64,000 nucleotides of DNA from Lithobates sylvaticus (GCA_028564925.1 CM053029.1:433205893-433269892); one strand, 5' to 3'. Shown: positions 44,986-57,210, counted from the stretch's first letter. Program-made: numbers and translations. The notes: generated from the letters alone by a model not told the origin.

Positions 44986-45416
44986 TTGCAGGTGCCCAAA
45001 ATCTGACTTGTGTGTTAGTGCAGACTGCTGGGAAAATCGGTAAGCCAATCAGACAAGCAGGAAATGGCATATGTGTACAGTACGCCTCCAGGTTGCCATA
45101 TTGCATTTTACAGAAAATTACACTGCTGCAGATTTAAAAGGAAAGGTAAAGTTTAACAACATTCAGTAACAATACGACTGGAGTAGCAATTGTATATACT
45201 AATTTCTTTTTATTTGCTATTTTTTCCACAAAAGTGGAGCTACCCTTTAAAGAATATTCATAAACCCTAAAAGGAAGTCACCAGGCATAAATGTAACCTA
45301 GCTATGCAATAAACACTAGCACTTTTCTAAGTATACCATGGAACTGTAGGACCATTGTGCTGTTACAATCTAGTGAATGTAAGCATGTGTTTACTTTACA
45401 TTTTTATTGTTTTACT
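44986..45416. other. Unassigned
   Basis: No motif or boundary recognised in about 430 bases between the DIRS terminus and the first of a cluster of TTAA-bounded elements. Confidence 0.5.
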
Positions 45417-46026
45417 TTAACCGCTTCAACACAGGGCACATTTACCCCCTTCCTGCCCAGGCCAATTTTCAGCTTTCAGCGCTGTCACAGCGAATGACAA
45501 TTACGCAGTCATGCAATGCTGTACCTAAATGAAATTTAAAAAAAAAAAAAAAAAATTCATAGAAATAGAGCTTTCTTTTGGTGGCATTTAGCCCCTCGCC
45601 GACCAGCCGCCGTCATACTGCGGCAGGTCGGCACGTTCCCGCGAACCGCCATAGCTATACGTTGGCTCCTTTAAGAAGGATAGAAGCTGGAGCTGATGCT
45701 CGTGACTGAAGGTCACGATGACTGCCGGCCACGAGCGATCGCGGGCACGAGAAGCAGAAAAAAAGGGATATTTATTACAACAAAATTGTGTTTTTTTTTC
45801 AAAATTGTCACTCTTTGTTTATAGCACCAAAAATAAAAACCGCAGAGATTATCAAATACCAGCAAAAGAAAGCTCTATTTGTGGGGGAAAAAAAAAGGAC
45901 GTCAATTTTGTTTGGGTACAGTGTCACACGACCACGCAATTGCAATTTAAAGGGACGCAGTGCCGTATCGCAAAAAATGCTCTGGTCACTGAGCAGCCAA
46001 ATCTTCCAGGGGGCTCACGTGGTTAA
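45417..46026. mobile_element. TTAA-bounded elements, copies 3a and 3b fused
   Basis: Starts TTAAccgcttcaacacaggg and ends ctcacgtggTTAA, but near 45590 the first element breaks off and a second begins without its TTAA (gcccctcgccgaccagccgc). The family module aaataccagcaaaagaaagc is present near 45855-45885, and an inverse of it near 45560-45590. It is a composite of two partial copies. Confidence 0.6.
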
Positions 46027-46261
46027 TCTCCACTGGGTTTTTCAATTTTTTTGCTAAAAAAAAAAAACAGTTTTTCTTAGTTTGTCAGTAAATTTTGTAA
46101 ATAAGTAATTTTTCTGCGCTCACGAGGAGGCACTAATATGCCGCACTGATGGGCACGAATATGCGGCACTTATGGGCACTTTGTTTCATCTCTGTGCATC
46201 ACCTCAGGCTGTTCACTTCACTGAGTATATGAGAGGATTTACAAACCACTTTAACATATAT

Positions 46262-47068
46262 TTAACCACTTGCCGACAGCCTTCCGCATATATACTGTGG
46301 CAAGGCGGCTCGGCTGCGCAAACAGACTTACCTGTATGTTGATCTGTGCACCCACGATCCCGTTGAGGAAGGCGGATCCCCATTCTGACAGTGATCAGGA
46401 ACAGCGATTTTTCTACTTCGTCAGTCCTTCTCCATGACCATTAGAAACACCTCCCTAGGGAACACTTAACCCCTTGATCACCCCCTAGTGTTAACCCCTT
46501 CCCTGCCAGTGCCATTACAGCGATCAATGCATTTTTATAGCACTGATCACTGTATCGGTGTCACTTAGGGTCAGATTTGTCGCCACAATGTCGCAGTCCC
46601 GCTAAAAATCGCTGATCCCCGCCATTACTAGTAAAAACAGTAAAAAAAAATCTTTCCCCCCTTTCCCTTAGTTTGTAGATGCTATAACTTTTGCACAAAC
46701 CACTCACAATATGCTTATTGCGATTTGTTTTACCCAATATATGTAGCAGAATACATATTGGCCTAAACTGATAAATACATTTTTTTTTTAATTTGGGATA
46801 TGTATTATAGCAGAAAGTAAAAAAATATATATATATTTTTTTTTAAATTGTGAGTCTTTTTTTATTTATAGTGCAAAAAAATAAAAACCGCAGATGTGAT
46901 CAAATACCACCAAAAGAAAGCTCTATTTGTGAAAAAAAAAAAAAAAGGACATACACATTTTGCTTGGGTACAACGTTGCAATGGTCAGTTAAAGCGGTGG
47001 AGCGCTGTATTGCAAAAAAAATGGCCTGGTTATTAGGAGATTAAACCTTCCGGGGCTGAAATGGTTAA
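46262..47068. mobile_element. TTAA-bounded element, copy 4
   Basis: Begins TTAAccacttgccgacagcc and ends ggggctgaaatggTTAA. Modules in order: ttaaccccttccctgccagt, tcactgtatcggtgt, gccgccattactag-like (gccattactagtaaaaaca), a tgcacaaaccactcacaata block, caaataccaccaaaagaaag near 46900. Non-coding. Confidence 0.7.
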
Positions 47069-47971
47069 CCACTTGCCGAACCAGCCGCTGCAGTTTTACT
47101 GGGCGAAGCAACGTAATGCAATGTCGCTTTGCCATGTGGCCACGCGCACTCGATGCTCTCCCCTGGAGCCAACGCGAGTGTCCGGTGGTCAGGATGACCA
47201 CCGGGCTTCCGCTATCGCTCGTGACACACCGAGAACTGGGATCTGTGTGTATAAACACACAGATTCTGGTTCTCTGAGGGGAGAAGAGACCGATCGTGTG
47301 TTAAAACAAAGTATGACCAGCGATCAGTCATCTCCCCTAGACAGTCCCATCCCCCCTTCAGTTAGAACACAGAGCGGGAACACAGTTAACCCCTTCCCTG
47401 CCAGTGACATTTTTTACAGTAATCAGTGCATTTTTATAGCACTTGCTGTATAATGGTCAATGGTCCCAAAAATGTGTCAAATGTGTCCGCCATAATGTCG
47501 CAGTCCCGATAAAAATCGCAGATCGCCGCCATTACTAGTAAAAAGTAAAAAAGTAAAAAAAATCTATAAATCTATCCCCTATTTTTTTTAGACGCTATAA
47601 CTTTTGTGCAAACCAATCAATTTACGCTTATTGCAATTTTTATTACCAAAAATATGTAGAAGAATACATATTGGACTAAACTGAGAAAAAATTAGATTTA
47701 AAAAAAAAAAAATGGGGATGTTTATTATAGCAAAAAGTACAAAATATTGTGTTTTTTTCAAAATTTACATTTTTTTTTTATTTATAGCGCAAAAAATAAA
47801 ACCTGCAGAGATGATCAAATACCACCAAAAGAAAGCTCTATTTGTGGGGGGAAAAAAACATAAATTTTGCTGCACGACTGTGCACTTGTCAGTTAAAGCG
47901 AAGCAGTGCCGAATTCGCAAACAATGGCCTGGTCATTCAGCAGCCAAATCTTCCGGGGCTGAAGCGGTTAA
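47065..47971. mobile_element. TTAA-bounded element, copy 5 (shares a TTAA with copy 4)
   Basis: Begins at the same TTAA that ends copy 4 (atggTTAAccacttgccgaa) and ends ggggctgaagcggTTAA. It has the same module order as copy 4, including caaataccaccaaaagaaag near 47815. No coding capacity. Confidence 0.7.
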
Positions 47972-48018
47972 AGCAGAACTATTGCTTCCCATTAAAAGTA
48001 TGTGCTACAACACCTAAT

Positions 48019-48484
48019 TTTAAAGCAGAGTTCCACCCTAAAGTGGAACTTCCGCTTATCGGATCCCCCCCCCCCCCTCCGGTGCCACAATTGGCACCTT
48101 TCAGGGGGAGGGGGGTGCAGATACCTGTATAATACAGGTATCTGCACCCACTTCCGGATAGCTGCCCCGCCCCTATCCGGAGCTGCTCCGTTGTGTCTTG
48201 GGAAACACAGTTCCCAGGACACAGCGGGGACCAATAGAGGCGCGCAGCGCGACTCGCGCATGCGCAGTAGGGAACCGGGCAGTGAAGACGTTGCGTCTTC
48301 ACTTCCTGATTCCCTGACAGAGGATGGCGGCGGGGCAGCTGAGAGACGAGCGGTCTCTCGTCACATTCTGCCTACACCGCTGGAACCAAGAACAGGTAAG
48401 TGTCCATTTATTAAAAGTCAGCAGCTGCACTATTTGTAGCTGCTGACTTTTAATATTTTTTGTGCGGGTGGAGCTCCGCTTTAA
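48019..48484. mobile_element. MITE with TTTAAAGC-AGAGTTCCACCC ends
   Basis: Left taaagcagagttccacccta, right gggtggagctccgctttaa: inverted terminal repeats. GC-rich interior with ctcgcgcatgcgcagtaggg and a hairpin agtcagcagctg..cagctgctgact near 48415-48452. Related in opposite orientation to 6544-7037. A second inner hairpin (agatacctgtataatacagg) lies at 48119-48138. Confidence 0.75.
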
Positions 48485-48912
48485 GAGTATCTGCACTTAA
48501 AAATAACTGTTGATTGTGCCAGTAAGGCTAACCTAATACAGCTGCCTGTGAGGGCATGGCAATGATGCTGCACTTCTGAACTCAGAGTAGAGTTGCCACT
48601 CATGTAGACTGCTTGCATCAGATTATGAAAAAATACTGCAGATGGCATGGTCACTGCTGATACACAAGCCTGTAGCTTGTCAATCAGCACCTGGCCACAT
48701 CTAGTGCTGCCCATTGTTTTCTGGGCTGACAGCACTGCCGTTGTTGCCGATTTACCCTTGGTTTGAGCTGCAGTATTTGCAAGGGGGAGAATATGGAGAA
48801 TGAGAATTAGGCTCAAGGAAGATGAAGTACGTTTTTTTTGTTTACTTTATGAGGCTTGTGCATCACATAGTAACTGGATTTGGTCTGTTTTTCAGGAGCC
48901 TCTAGTTGTACT
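48485..48912. other. Unassigned
   Basis: About 430 bases without a recognised feature; a 111-codon minus frame at 48481-48816 has no recognisable motif. Confidence 0.45.
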
Positions 48913-49790
48913 TTAACCACTTAAGCCCCTGAAGATTTGCCCCCTTAATGACCAGGCCATTTTTGGCGATACGGCACTGCGTCGCATTAACTGACAATCA
49001 TGCGGTCGTGCGCATTTTTCCCCACAAATAGAGCTTTTTGGTGGTATTTGATCACCTATGCAGTTTTTATTTTTTGCGCTATAAACAAAAAAAAAATCAA
49101 TTTTGGAAAAAAATAAAAATAAAAAAACTATATTTTTTACTTTTTGCCAAAAGATCCAAAAAAACAAAAAAAATTCTTCAGTTTAGGCCGATATGTATTC
49201 TACATATTTTTGGTAAAAATGCAATAAGTATATATTTATTAGTTTGAGAAAAAGTTATAGCGTCTACAAAATAGGGGATTTATGGCATTTTTTTATTATT
49301 TTTTTTTTTACTAGTAATTGCGGCGTAATCGGGACTGCGGCATTGCGGCGGAGAGATCGGACACTTTTTTTGGGACCATTGACATTTATACAGCGATCAG
49401 TGCTAAAAATAGCCATTGATTACTGTATAAATGTCATTGGCAGGGAAGGAGTTAACACAAGGGGCCGATCAAAGGGTTAAATGTGTTACCTAGGGAGTGT
49501 TTCTAACTGTGGGGGGATGGGACTGCCTGGGGGAGGAGACCGATCGTTGTTCCTAAGCAGTAGGAACAACTGATTAGTCTCTTTACCCCTGACATAAGAA
49601 ATCTGTTTACATTGACAGACCTCTGTTCTCTCTCTTTGCGACCGCTGGGCACACGCATCAGCTCCGTCGTCATGCCGTGGGCGCGTGCCCCCTAGTGCTT
49701 TTAAAGCGGCCGATGTACAGCTACGATGGCTCGCCCAAGGGAGACAACCTGCTGCAGTATAATGACAGCGGCTGGTCGGCAAGCAGTTAA
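48913..49790. mobile_element. TTAA-bounded element, copy 6
   Basis: Begins TTAAccacttaagcccctga and ends gtcggcaagcagTTAA. It is inverted relative to copies 4 and 5: the module appears as aatagagctttttggtggta near 49027, the tttttggtaaaaatgcaata block near 49205, and gcagggaaggagttaacac near 49440. Non-coding. Confidence 0.7.
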
Positions 49791-49798
49791 ACAAAATA

Positions 49799-50390
49799 TT
49801 AACCAGTTCCCGCCATCATATGCCGTCCTGGACTTTGAGTGGAGATATCTGAATGATGCGGCAGCTGCAGGAAACAGTCAGATATCTTTTTTTCAGATCT
49901 CTTTTTTTCTGCCAGCGATTCCCTGCAAAGCAAAAACAATCATAATGGCAGTTCAGCCGCTTGATCGTTTTTACAGGTGGCGATCGGCGAGCCGGAGAAT
50001 GAATCGGCTGGCGGCTGTTTACCATAGAGCTGACCGATGATCAGATGGTCCTCGACCATCTCCATGACCTTCGGAGGCCGGGCGTGACGTCACTTCCGTT
50101 TTTTTTTTTATCTCAGGCTTTCCAGCCTAGGAGGAAAGATATGGGGTCTTATAGACCCCAGATCTCTCTGTAAAAAGAGGACCCGTCATGCACTATTTCC
50201 ATTACAAGGGATGTTTACATTCCTTGTAATAGGAATAAGAGTGATATATAAAAAAAATTAAAAATGTATAGGGAAAGTGTAAAAATAAAAAAAATTATGT
50301 TTAAATCACCGCCGTCCAAGCAGGCAGAAGCATTTGAAAATTTGCTGCACAAATACTGTGCGACAGTATTAGGAGAGGAGTGCCAGAATT
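49799..50390. mobile_element. TTAA-started element, copy 7, truncated
   Basis: Begins TTAAccagttcccgccatca. Contains ggggtcttatagaccccaga and cattacaagggatgtttaca, blocks shared with copy 1 (3740 region) and the 5-kb copy (57600-57680). No closing TTAA is found; it fades near 50390, about 100 bases short of the mov10l1 exon. Confidence 0.55.
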
Positions 50391-50485
50391 GGCTTGGGTT
50401 GGAAGGTTTTGCAGAAAACAGTTGTAAACTGCAATTATAGCATTGTATATACAAACTCAGTTCAAACTGGACATCTTAGAAACAC

Positions 50486-50581
50486 TCACTGCTGCAGGCA
50501 TTCAAGGCCAGGGGGTAGATTACATCCAGTGTACGCTCCATTGATTATACTGTATTCAAGTAATGCACTTACACATGGATC
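50486..50581 (-). CDS. mov10l1: MOV10L1 C-terminal exon (piRNA-pathway RNA helicase)
   Basis: Read on the minus strand from 50581, after a cttctag acceptor, the exon encodes [20 protein letters not shown] then [11 protein letters not shown] and a TGA. This aligns with the C-terminus of vertebrate MOV10L1 (from memory: DPCFGALLEYSI.NGVY.GCDLPPALQSLQ). MOV10L1 binds piRNA precursor transcripts and PIWI proteins in germ cells. The phase is 0, matching the preceding exon. A consensus-like donor (gtgagt, 50489-50484) overlaps the stop, so the exon may instead end at 50490 and splice to a further exon not identified here. Homology confidence is high; the exact 3' end is uncertain. Confidence 0.88.
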   Translation of the reverse strand, partial: DPCVSALLEYSIINGAYTGCNLPPGLECLQQ

Positions 50582-51312
50582 CTAGAAGAAAAGTTGAACA
50601 TATTGTGCATAAAACCTGAACCTTTAAAAAAGGAAATAACATTAAATAGTGATTAAGTAACATTTTCCTAGCGCAATAATAGAAAAACCTTTAGCTGGCG
50701 ACATGAAATGTACAAGACTGAAATGGTGTCTAAACCTCTGTACATGCCACATTTTACGATTTGATTTTTTTAATTGGTGTTTTTTCTTCTAGTTAAACCA
50801 TTCTAGGACATGGTTGGCTTTACACCTATGAACTGCTGTAACTTTAGGGTGTATTTATTGCAGTGCTATTCATTTAGAATTGCACCCCATGCCACAAGTA
50901 GAGTAACTAACAGTACAGTGCACCATGACGCACATGCCATGCATGGTTGTGCACTGCCTTAAACAAAAGTGGTGCAGGTACTTTATTTTTGTCGATTCAA
51001 AATGAACTGATTGCATTATTGCAATGCTACAAGGTAATGTGGAAATTCTTCTACATTAATGTTTATGTGGTAATGCATCACAGAATAGAACAGAAAAGTG
51101 TGAAGAGGCTCCTAAACATACAAAAGGATGAGATTGGAATACCTATTTCTTGAGGCAAGTATGAGCACAACCTCAGTTCTGCAGCTTAATCTCATTGTAA
51201 ACACAGTGACAAAAGGGCGATTTGAGGTCCATTAAAATAAATATTTGCATATATTTATTTTTACCTTATCTATAAGTGATTACAGTATTGAATGGAGATG
51301 GAATTAACATAC
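50582..51312 (-). other. mov10l1: mov10l1 intron (731 bp)
   Basis: Bounded on the minus strand by gtatgtt (donor, from 51312) and cttctag (acceptor, ending 50582). It holds no transposon that I can recognise, unlike the next intron upstream. Confidence 0.8.
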
Positions 51313-51453
51313 CTTAACAAGGATATGAGGATTCCCGAGCACAATCAGCAGAGCTTTTGGTCGTGTTGTTGCAACATTGAAACGTTTTGGATTGGAAAGA
51401 AAACCCAGAAGGATTCTTGAATCACCATATAAAGATTCCTCACAAGATCGCAC
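51313..51453 (-). CDS. mov10l1: MOV10L1 exon with helicase motif VI
   Basis: Exactly 141 bp (47 codons, phase 0 at both ends) on the minus strand, from a ttacag acceptor to a gtatgt donor. It encodes [40 protein letters not shown] and [16 protein letters not shown] is SF1 helicase motif VI (usual form NVAxTRAK), whose arginine contacts the ATP gamma-phosphate. [13 protein letters not shown] distinguishes MOV10L1 from its paralogue MOV10 (which has RAKALLIIVGNP). No stop or frameshift is present, and the sequence looks under selection. Confidence 0.93.
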
Positions 51454-51934
51454 CTGTAAACCAACATTTTCATTTGAATTTATTCCAAAACTTCTTAGTG
51501 GCTTCTACAGACACAATTTTTGAAACCAGACATAACTCAGTATCCACCTGTGACAAGTACAAACCGAGCTCCCTGTTAATTGCTCTGCCTGTTTGTGTCC
51601 GTTTCAGATCTATTTACTGTTTAGCTCTCACCTACAGAGCACTAGACTGGGAAACCCAGGGATTGTGGGATATATAGTTTCTTTATAGGGAAGGTCAGTT
51701 CTCAGAATGCATACAAAGGTTATGCATTAACATTAGCCTGCGCAGTTCCACATGCCATGCCTCATGTTCGAAACAAACTTCTGACACAGAATGTGAAGAA
51801 TAATTCTAATATAGGCTGTGTGTACACAGCAGCAAATGACACACTGAAACTACATGATCAATGCACATCTTATGCAGGCGAAAACACAAGGCGCAGGTAG
51901 GAAGGTTTATAATGCCTTTAACAACACCACCAAA

Positions 51935-52582
51935 GGATATCGGGGAACTGGAGAAAGTGCAGAGAAGGGCAACCAAACTGAAAAGAGGCATGGAGGAGCT
52001 CAGCTATGAGGAAAGATTAGAGGAACTGAATTTATTCACCCTTGATAAGAGGAGATTAAGGGGGGATATGATCAACATGTAAAAATATATAAGGGGTTCA
52101 TATAGTGAACTTGGTGTTGAGTTATTCACTTTACAGTCAACAAAGAGGACAAGGGGGCACTCTTTACGTCTAGAGGAAAAGAGATTTTATCTCCAAATAC
52201 GGAAAGGTTTCTTTACAGTAAGAGCTGTGAAAATGTGGAATAGACTCCCTGCAGAGGTGGTTCTGGCCAGCTCAGTAGATTGCTTTAAGAAAGGCCTGGA
52301 TACTTTCCTAAATGCACATAATATAACTGGGTACTAACATTTATAGGTAAAGTTGATCCGGGGAAAATCTGATTGCCTCTCGGGGGGATCAGGAAGGAAT
52401 TTCTTCCCCTGCTTTAGCAAATTGAAGCATGCGCTGCTGTTTTTTTTTTTTTTGCCTTCCTCTGGATCAACTGTGGGTATAGAATGGGGTATATGGGATT
52501 GTATGATATATATTTTTTTTTATTTGTGGTTGAACTGGATGGACTTGTGTCTTTTTTCAACCTAACTATGTAACCATGTAAA
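51935..52582 (+). mobile_element. CR1/L2-type LINE, 3' end
   Basis: The plus strand encodes the C-terminus of the LINE polyprotein: [40 protein letters not shown], then after frame breaks RTRGHSLRLEEKRFYLQIRK, FFTVRAVKMWNRLPAEVV and DCFKKGLDTFLN. This is the highly conserved tail of CR1/L2-like ORF2 proteins. The 3' untranslated part ends ttgaactggatggacttgtg, cttttttcaacctaactatg and a short tandem (atgtaaccatgtaa), the typical 3' end. Strongly 5'-truncated, as is usual for LINEs. Confidence 0.85.
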
Positions 52583-52740
52583 GCTGGGATGAGAAGCTAA
52601 GGCAGAAAAAAAAAAAACTTTTCAGTAAAACATTCTGGGTCTACCGTGAGTCACAGACAGCAATTTAAGTGGGTTTAACAGATTGACAAATGGTCTAAAA
52701 AGATGTCACTGAAAATGAATAGATGGCCACATAACAGTCA
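52583..52740. other. Unassigned short intronic stretch
   Basis: No feature recognised except an A run at 52607-52618. Confidence 0.5.
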
Positions 52741-53766
52741 TTAACCACCTCAATATAGTGCACTTTCACCCGCTTCCTGCCCAAGCCATTTTTCAGCTTT
52801 CAGCGCTGTCACATTTTGAATGACAATTGCGTGGTCATGTAACACTGTATCCCATATGAAATTGTTATTTTTTTTCCCCCACAAATAGAGATTTATTTTG
52901 GTGATATTTGATCACCTCTGTGGTTTTTATGTTTTGCGCTATAAACAAAAGAAGAGTGACAAGTTTGAAAAAAAAAAAAAAAAAAATAATAATATTTTTT
53001 ACTTTTTGCTATAATAAATATCCAATTTTTTAATTTTATTTTTTAAAACAAATTTTTTCCTCAGTTTAGGCCGATACGTATTCTTTTACATATTTTTGGT
53101 AAAAAAATAAAAATAAAAATCACAATAAGCGTATATTGATTGGTTTGCGCAAAAGTTATAGCGTCTACAAAATAGGGGATAGATTTATAGCATTTTTTAA
53201 ATTATTATTTTTTTTTTTTTTACTAGTAATGGCGGCGATCTGCAATTTTTATCATGACTGCAATATTGTGGCGGACATAGACACTTTTGACACCTTTATT
53301 CATTCACATTTATACAGCGATCCGTGCTATAAAAATGCATTGATTACTGTATAAATGTGACTGGCAGGGAAGGGGTTAACACCATTGGGTGATCGAGAGG
53401 TTAATTAGGTTTCCTAGGGAGTGATTCTAATTATAGGGGGAGGGTACTCACAAGGGGAGGAGACCGATCGGTGTTCCTCTGTACTGGGAACACACCAAAG
53501 GTCTCCTCTCCTCTGACAGGACGTGGATCTGTGCGTTTACACACAGATCCACGGTCCTGCTCTGTTACTGGGCAATCGCGGGTGCCCGGCGGCCAGCGAG
53601 GCCGAAGGGCACGCGGATCGGGTCCCCAGTGACGCGGCGGGCACGCATGATTGCCACCGGCGGTGCGCCCCCTGGCGGGCCAGGAAGGGGTCATATGACG
53701 CCCTCCCAGAACGAGAGCCACGCCGCCTGGCCATCATATGATGGCCGGCGGGCGGCAAGCAGTTAA
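52741..53766. mobile_element. TTAA-bounded element, copy 8
   Basis: Begins TTAAccacctcaatatagtg and ends gcggcaagcagTTAA. Orientation as copy 6; the modules aatagagatttattttggtg (52884), gcgcaaaagttatagcgtct (53147), tactagtaatggcggcgatc (53221) and ggcagggaaggggttaacac (53363) are in that order. The GC-rich right third has mirrored gtgtttacacacagatccac-like blocks. Non-coding. Confidence 0.75.
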
Positions 53767-54562
53767 AGTATATCAATGGTGCTTGTTTAGCAGATAGCCA
53801 AGAGCATATCATACTATATTAAAAAAACAAACAGAAAATCTTTCTATCCTGCTTTTGTGGCGGTTACCATAATTAGATTAAGTACTAACTGCAAAGCAAG
53901 AGATACCAGTATATATCCGCCATTCTCACATATGAAAATGCTGACTTTCTGTGAAAGTCAACAACTATTTAGGTATTTTGAGGGTCGTTGTTGGGATACC
54001 CATCTCATGGTTATTGTTCGGTCTTTATACCTGACATAGTACATGAATGAGAATGGTCCACACAGATGATCCTACTGATGGTGTACACCTTATGTTTAGA
54101 GTTCTTATGATGATCACGTATGCTATAGCTGAATCTGGAGTATAGCGGACATCGCCTGACCCAGTGGCTTGGTGGGCAGGTGCAGTCCTGCCTGACCCCT
54201 CTGTTGCATTGTTTAGTATTAGAGTTTGGATTGCCCTCCTCTGCATAAATGGACTCCCAGTCGTTGGCTGTCTCAACACCATTTTCCTTAACTATTGCTG
54301 GACTATAACATAGGACCTTTAACAAGTCCCTTCCTGATGTCATTAACACTATGTATTACTTCCTATGGAGGTTTACCACTGTATATGATACTGTTACCCT
54401 ATATTGTTTTTTCTTACTTGAAATCTTAAAAGGATAAGTTCACCTTTTGTAACCGGTTACATGTTACACCCATTATCCCCCTACCCGTGTCCCTGTCTTG
54501 ACAACGAGTGGGGCCTGGTATGTATATACATGGATTTCAAAATGCATTTTAAAAAGCCAATT
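53767..54562. other. Unassigned intronic stretch
   Basis: About 800 bases. 54431-54500 resembles the start of the partial MITE at 17875-17930 (tgttacaccc). No coding feature was found. Confidence 0.45.
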
Positions 54563-55399
54563 TACAGTGCATCTGGAAAGTATTTACATTTTCCAAAATG
54601 GATTAAATTCATTATTTTCCTTAAAATTCTACAAACAATACCCCATAACAACAACGTAAAAGAAGTTTGTTTGAAATCTGCAAATTTATTTAAAAATAAA
54701 AAAAAAATCCCATGTACATATGTATTCACAGCCTTTGCTCAATACTTTGTTGAATCATCTTTGGCACCAATTACAGCCTCAAGTCTATTTGAGTAGGATT
54801 CCCTACCCCAATCTGCCCCCTAATCTATCCACCTTCAGAGGATCCCTGAAAACCCCTCTCTTTAACCACTTCCCGACCACCCCATGTATATATACGTCAA
54901 CAGAATGGCACGTACAGGCAGAATCACGTACCTGTACGTGACATTCTTCAGGCGGTTGGGGGGTCCGATCGGACCCCCCTCCGCCGGCGGGGACGGTCGG
55001 GATCGTGTCAGGAGCGATCCGGGACGAGGGGACGGCCAGTGGTTTCTGGCCACCCCCTCGCGATCGCTCCTGGCCAATGAAAAGCTTTCCCTTCCTGTCT
55101 ATTGTATAGACAGGAAGGCGGAAGTGATGTCACGCTCGGTGCGCCGGTCTATGTGACCGGAGACGCCGAGCGGTGAACATGTAAAGGTTAGTGCACAACA
55201 GTACACTGACACCAGTACAGTTAGGCACATATTCCACCCCCCTGTCACCCCCTGATCACCCCCCAGATCACCCCCTCCCCCCCCAGTCACAGTGTCACTA
55301 ATTGCAGTGATCATTTATTTACTGATCACTGCATTTAGTGTCAGTGTGACTGTAATAACTGTCAGGGCAGTTAGTTTTAGGTCCAAGGTAGCCCCCTAC

Positions 55400-56215
55400 C
55401 CCCCCCTAATAAAGGTTTAACCCCCTGATTGCCCCTAGTTAACCCCTTCACCCCCTTTTGCCAGTGTCACTAAGCGATCGGTTTTCTGATCGCTGCATTA
55501 GTGTCGCTAGGTAACCATTTTTTTTTTTTTTTTAACCGCCATGTTTATATAGGTTCATAAATAGGTTTATAGGTCAGGTACCCCCATATTACAACCTAAA
55601 TAAAGGTTTTAACCCCCTGATTGCCCCTAGAGTTAACCCTTTCACCAGTGATCACTGTATAAATGTCACTGGTGACGCTGGTTAGCCAGTTAGTTATTTC
55701 GTTATTTAGGTTCCCCGTCAGGTTTTTATATAGCGTCAGGTACCCCCATATATTACCTAATAAAGGTTTTAACCCCCTGATTGCCCCTAGTTAACCCTTT
55801 CACCCCCTTTTGCCAGTGTCACTAAGCGATCGTTTTTCTGATCGCTGCATTAGTGTCGCTAGGTAACCATTTTTTTTTTTTTTTTTACCGCCATGTTTAT
55901 ATAGGTTCATAAATAGGTTTATAGGTCAGGTACCCCCATATTACAACCTAAATAAAGGTTTTAACCCCCTGATTGCCCCTAGAGTTAACCCTTTCACCAG
56001 TGATCACTGTATAAATGTCACTGGTGACGCTGGTCAGCCAGTTAGTTATTTAGGTTCCCCGTCAGGTTTTTATATAGCGTCAGGTACCCCCATATATTAC
56101 CTAATAAAGGTTTTAACCCCCTGATTGCCCCTAGTTAACCCTTTCACCCCCTTTTGCCAGTGTCACTAAGCGATCGTTTTTCTGATCGCTGCATTAGTGT
56201 CGCTAGGTAACCAGT
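55400..56215 (+). repeat. Tandem repeat, about 350-bp unit, about 2.3 copies
   Basis: The block agtgtcactaagcgatcg followed by tctgatcgctgcattagtgt occurs near 55465, 55815 and 56158; aataaaggttttaaccccct occurs near 55600, 55760, 55950 and 56105. Units are nearly identical, implying recent expansion. Confidence 0.85.
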
Positions 56216-57059
56216 TTTTTTTTGTATTACTGTTACGGGTGACGCTGGTTAGTTAGCTTGTTTTTTATACTGTCAGGGCACCCGCCATTTATTACCCAAT
56301 AACGGTTTAACCCCCTGATCGCCCGGCGGGTGATATCAATTAGGTTTTAGGGTCTAATAAGGTCTGCGTCGCCCCAGGTTAGTGCCAGTACCGCAAACAC
56401 CCACGCGCAAAGCATACACCTCCCTTAGTGGCACAGTATCTGAACAGATCAATATCTGATCTGATCAGATCTATACTAGCGTCCCAGCAGTTTAGGGTTC
56501 CAAAAAAAAACGCATTGTTAGCGGGATCAGCCCAGATACCTGCTAGCACCTGCGTTTTCCCCCTCCGCCCAGCCCAGCCCACCCAAGTGCAGTATCGATC
56601 GATCACTGTCACTTACAAAACACTAAGCACACATAACTGCAGCGTTCGCAGAGTCAGGCCTGATCCCTGCGATCGCTAACATTTTTTTTGTGGTAGCGTT
56701 TTGATTCAGTCGCTTCAGTCAGGAGCTTTTTTACCTGTGAATCTCAAAAAAATAAAAAAAAAAAATAAAATAGTTGTCGTTTTATTGTTCTCTCTCTCTC
56801 TCTCTCTATTGTTGCTCTTTTTTTACTCCATTCTATTCTGCAATGTTTTATTATGTTTTATCATGCTTGCTTTTCAGGTATGTAATTTTGTTTACTGTGT
56901 TTTAGTGTTAAGCATTTTTTTGTTTTCAGGTGCGCCATTCAGTTGCAACGCGGATTTATTTATCTTGACAGCAACAGCGTTTGCTCCCACGATACATAAA
57001 GCCGCGACTCCAACGCTGTAGGAGGTGATTTCACCACCACAGTTAAAAAAAAAAGAGCA

Positions 57060-57210
57060 TATATGCCGAAGCATGGGGGCAGCAGGGGGGGGGGGAGGTG
57101 CGATTGGCTCCTAATGCCACGTACATACGGTCGAAATTCCGACCGTGTGTACACGGCATAACTTTTGCGGGAGGATGCCCCCATGCATCGGCATATATAA
57201 ATGGTGCATG
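57060..57210. repeat. Hairpin with nested mini-MITE
   Basis: atatatgccgaagcatgggg (57059-57078) is mirrored by ccccatgcatcggcatatat (57178-57197). Between them, 57114-57165 is a miniature of the MITE family at 5.5 and 33.3 kb (tgccacgtacatacggtcga / ccgtgtgtacacggca). Confidence 0.65.
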
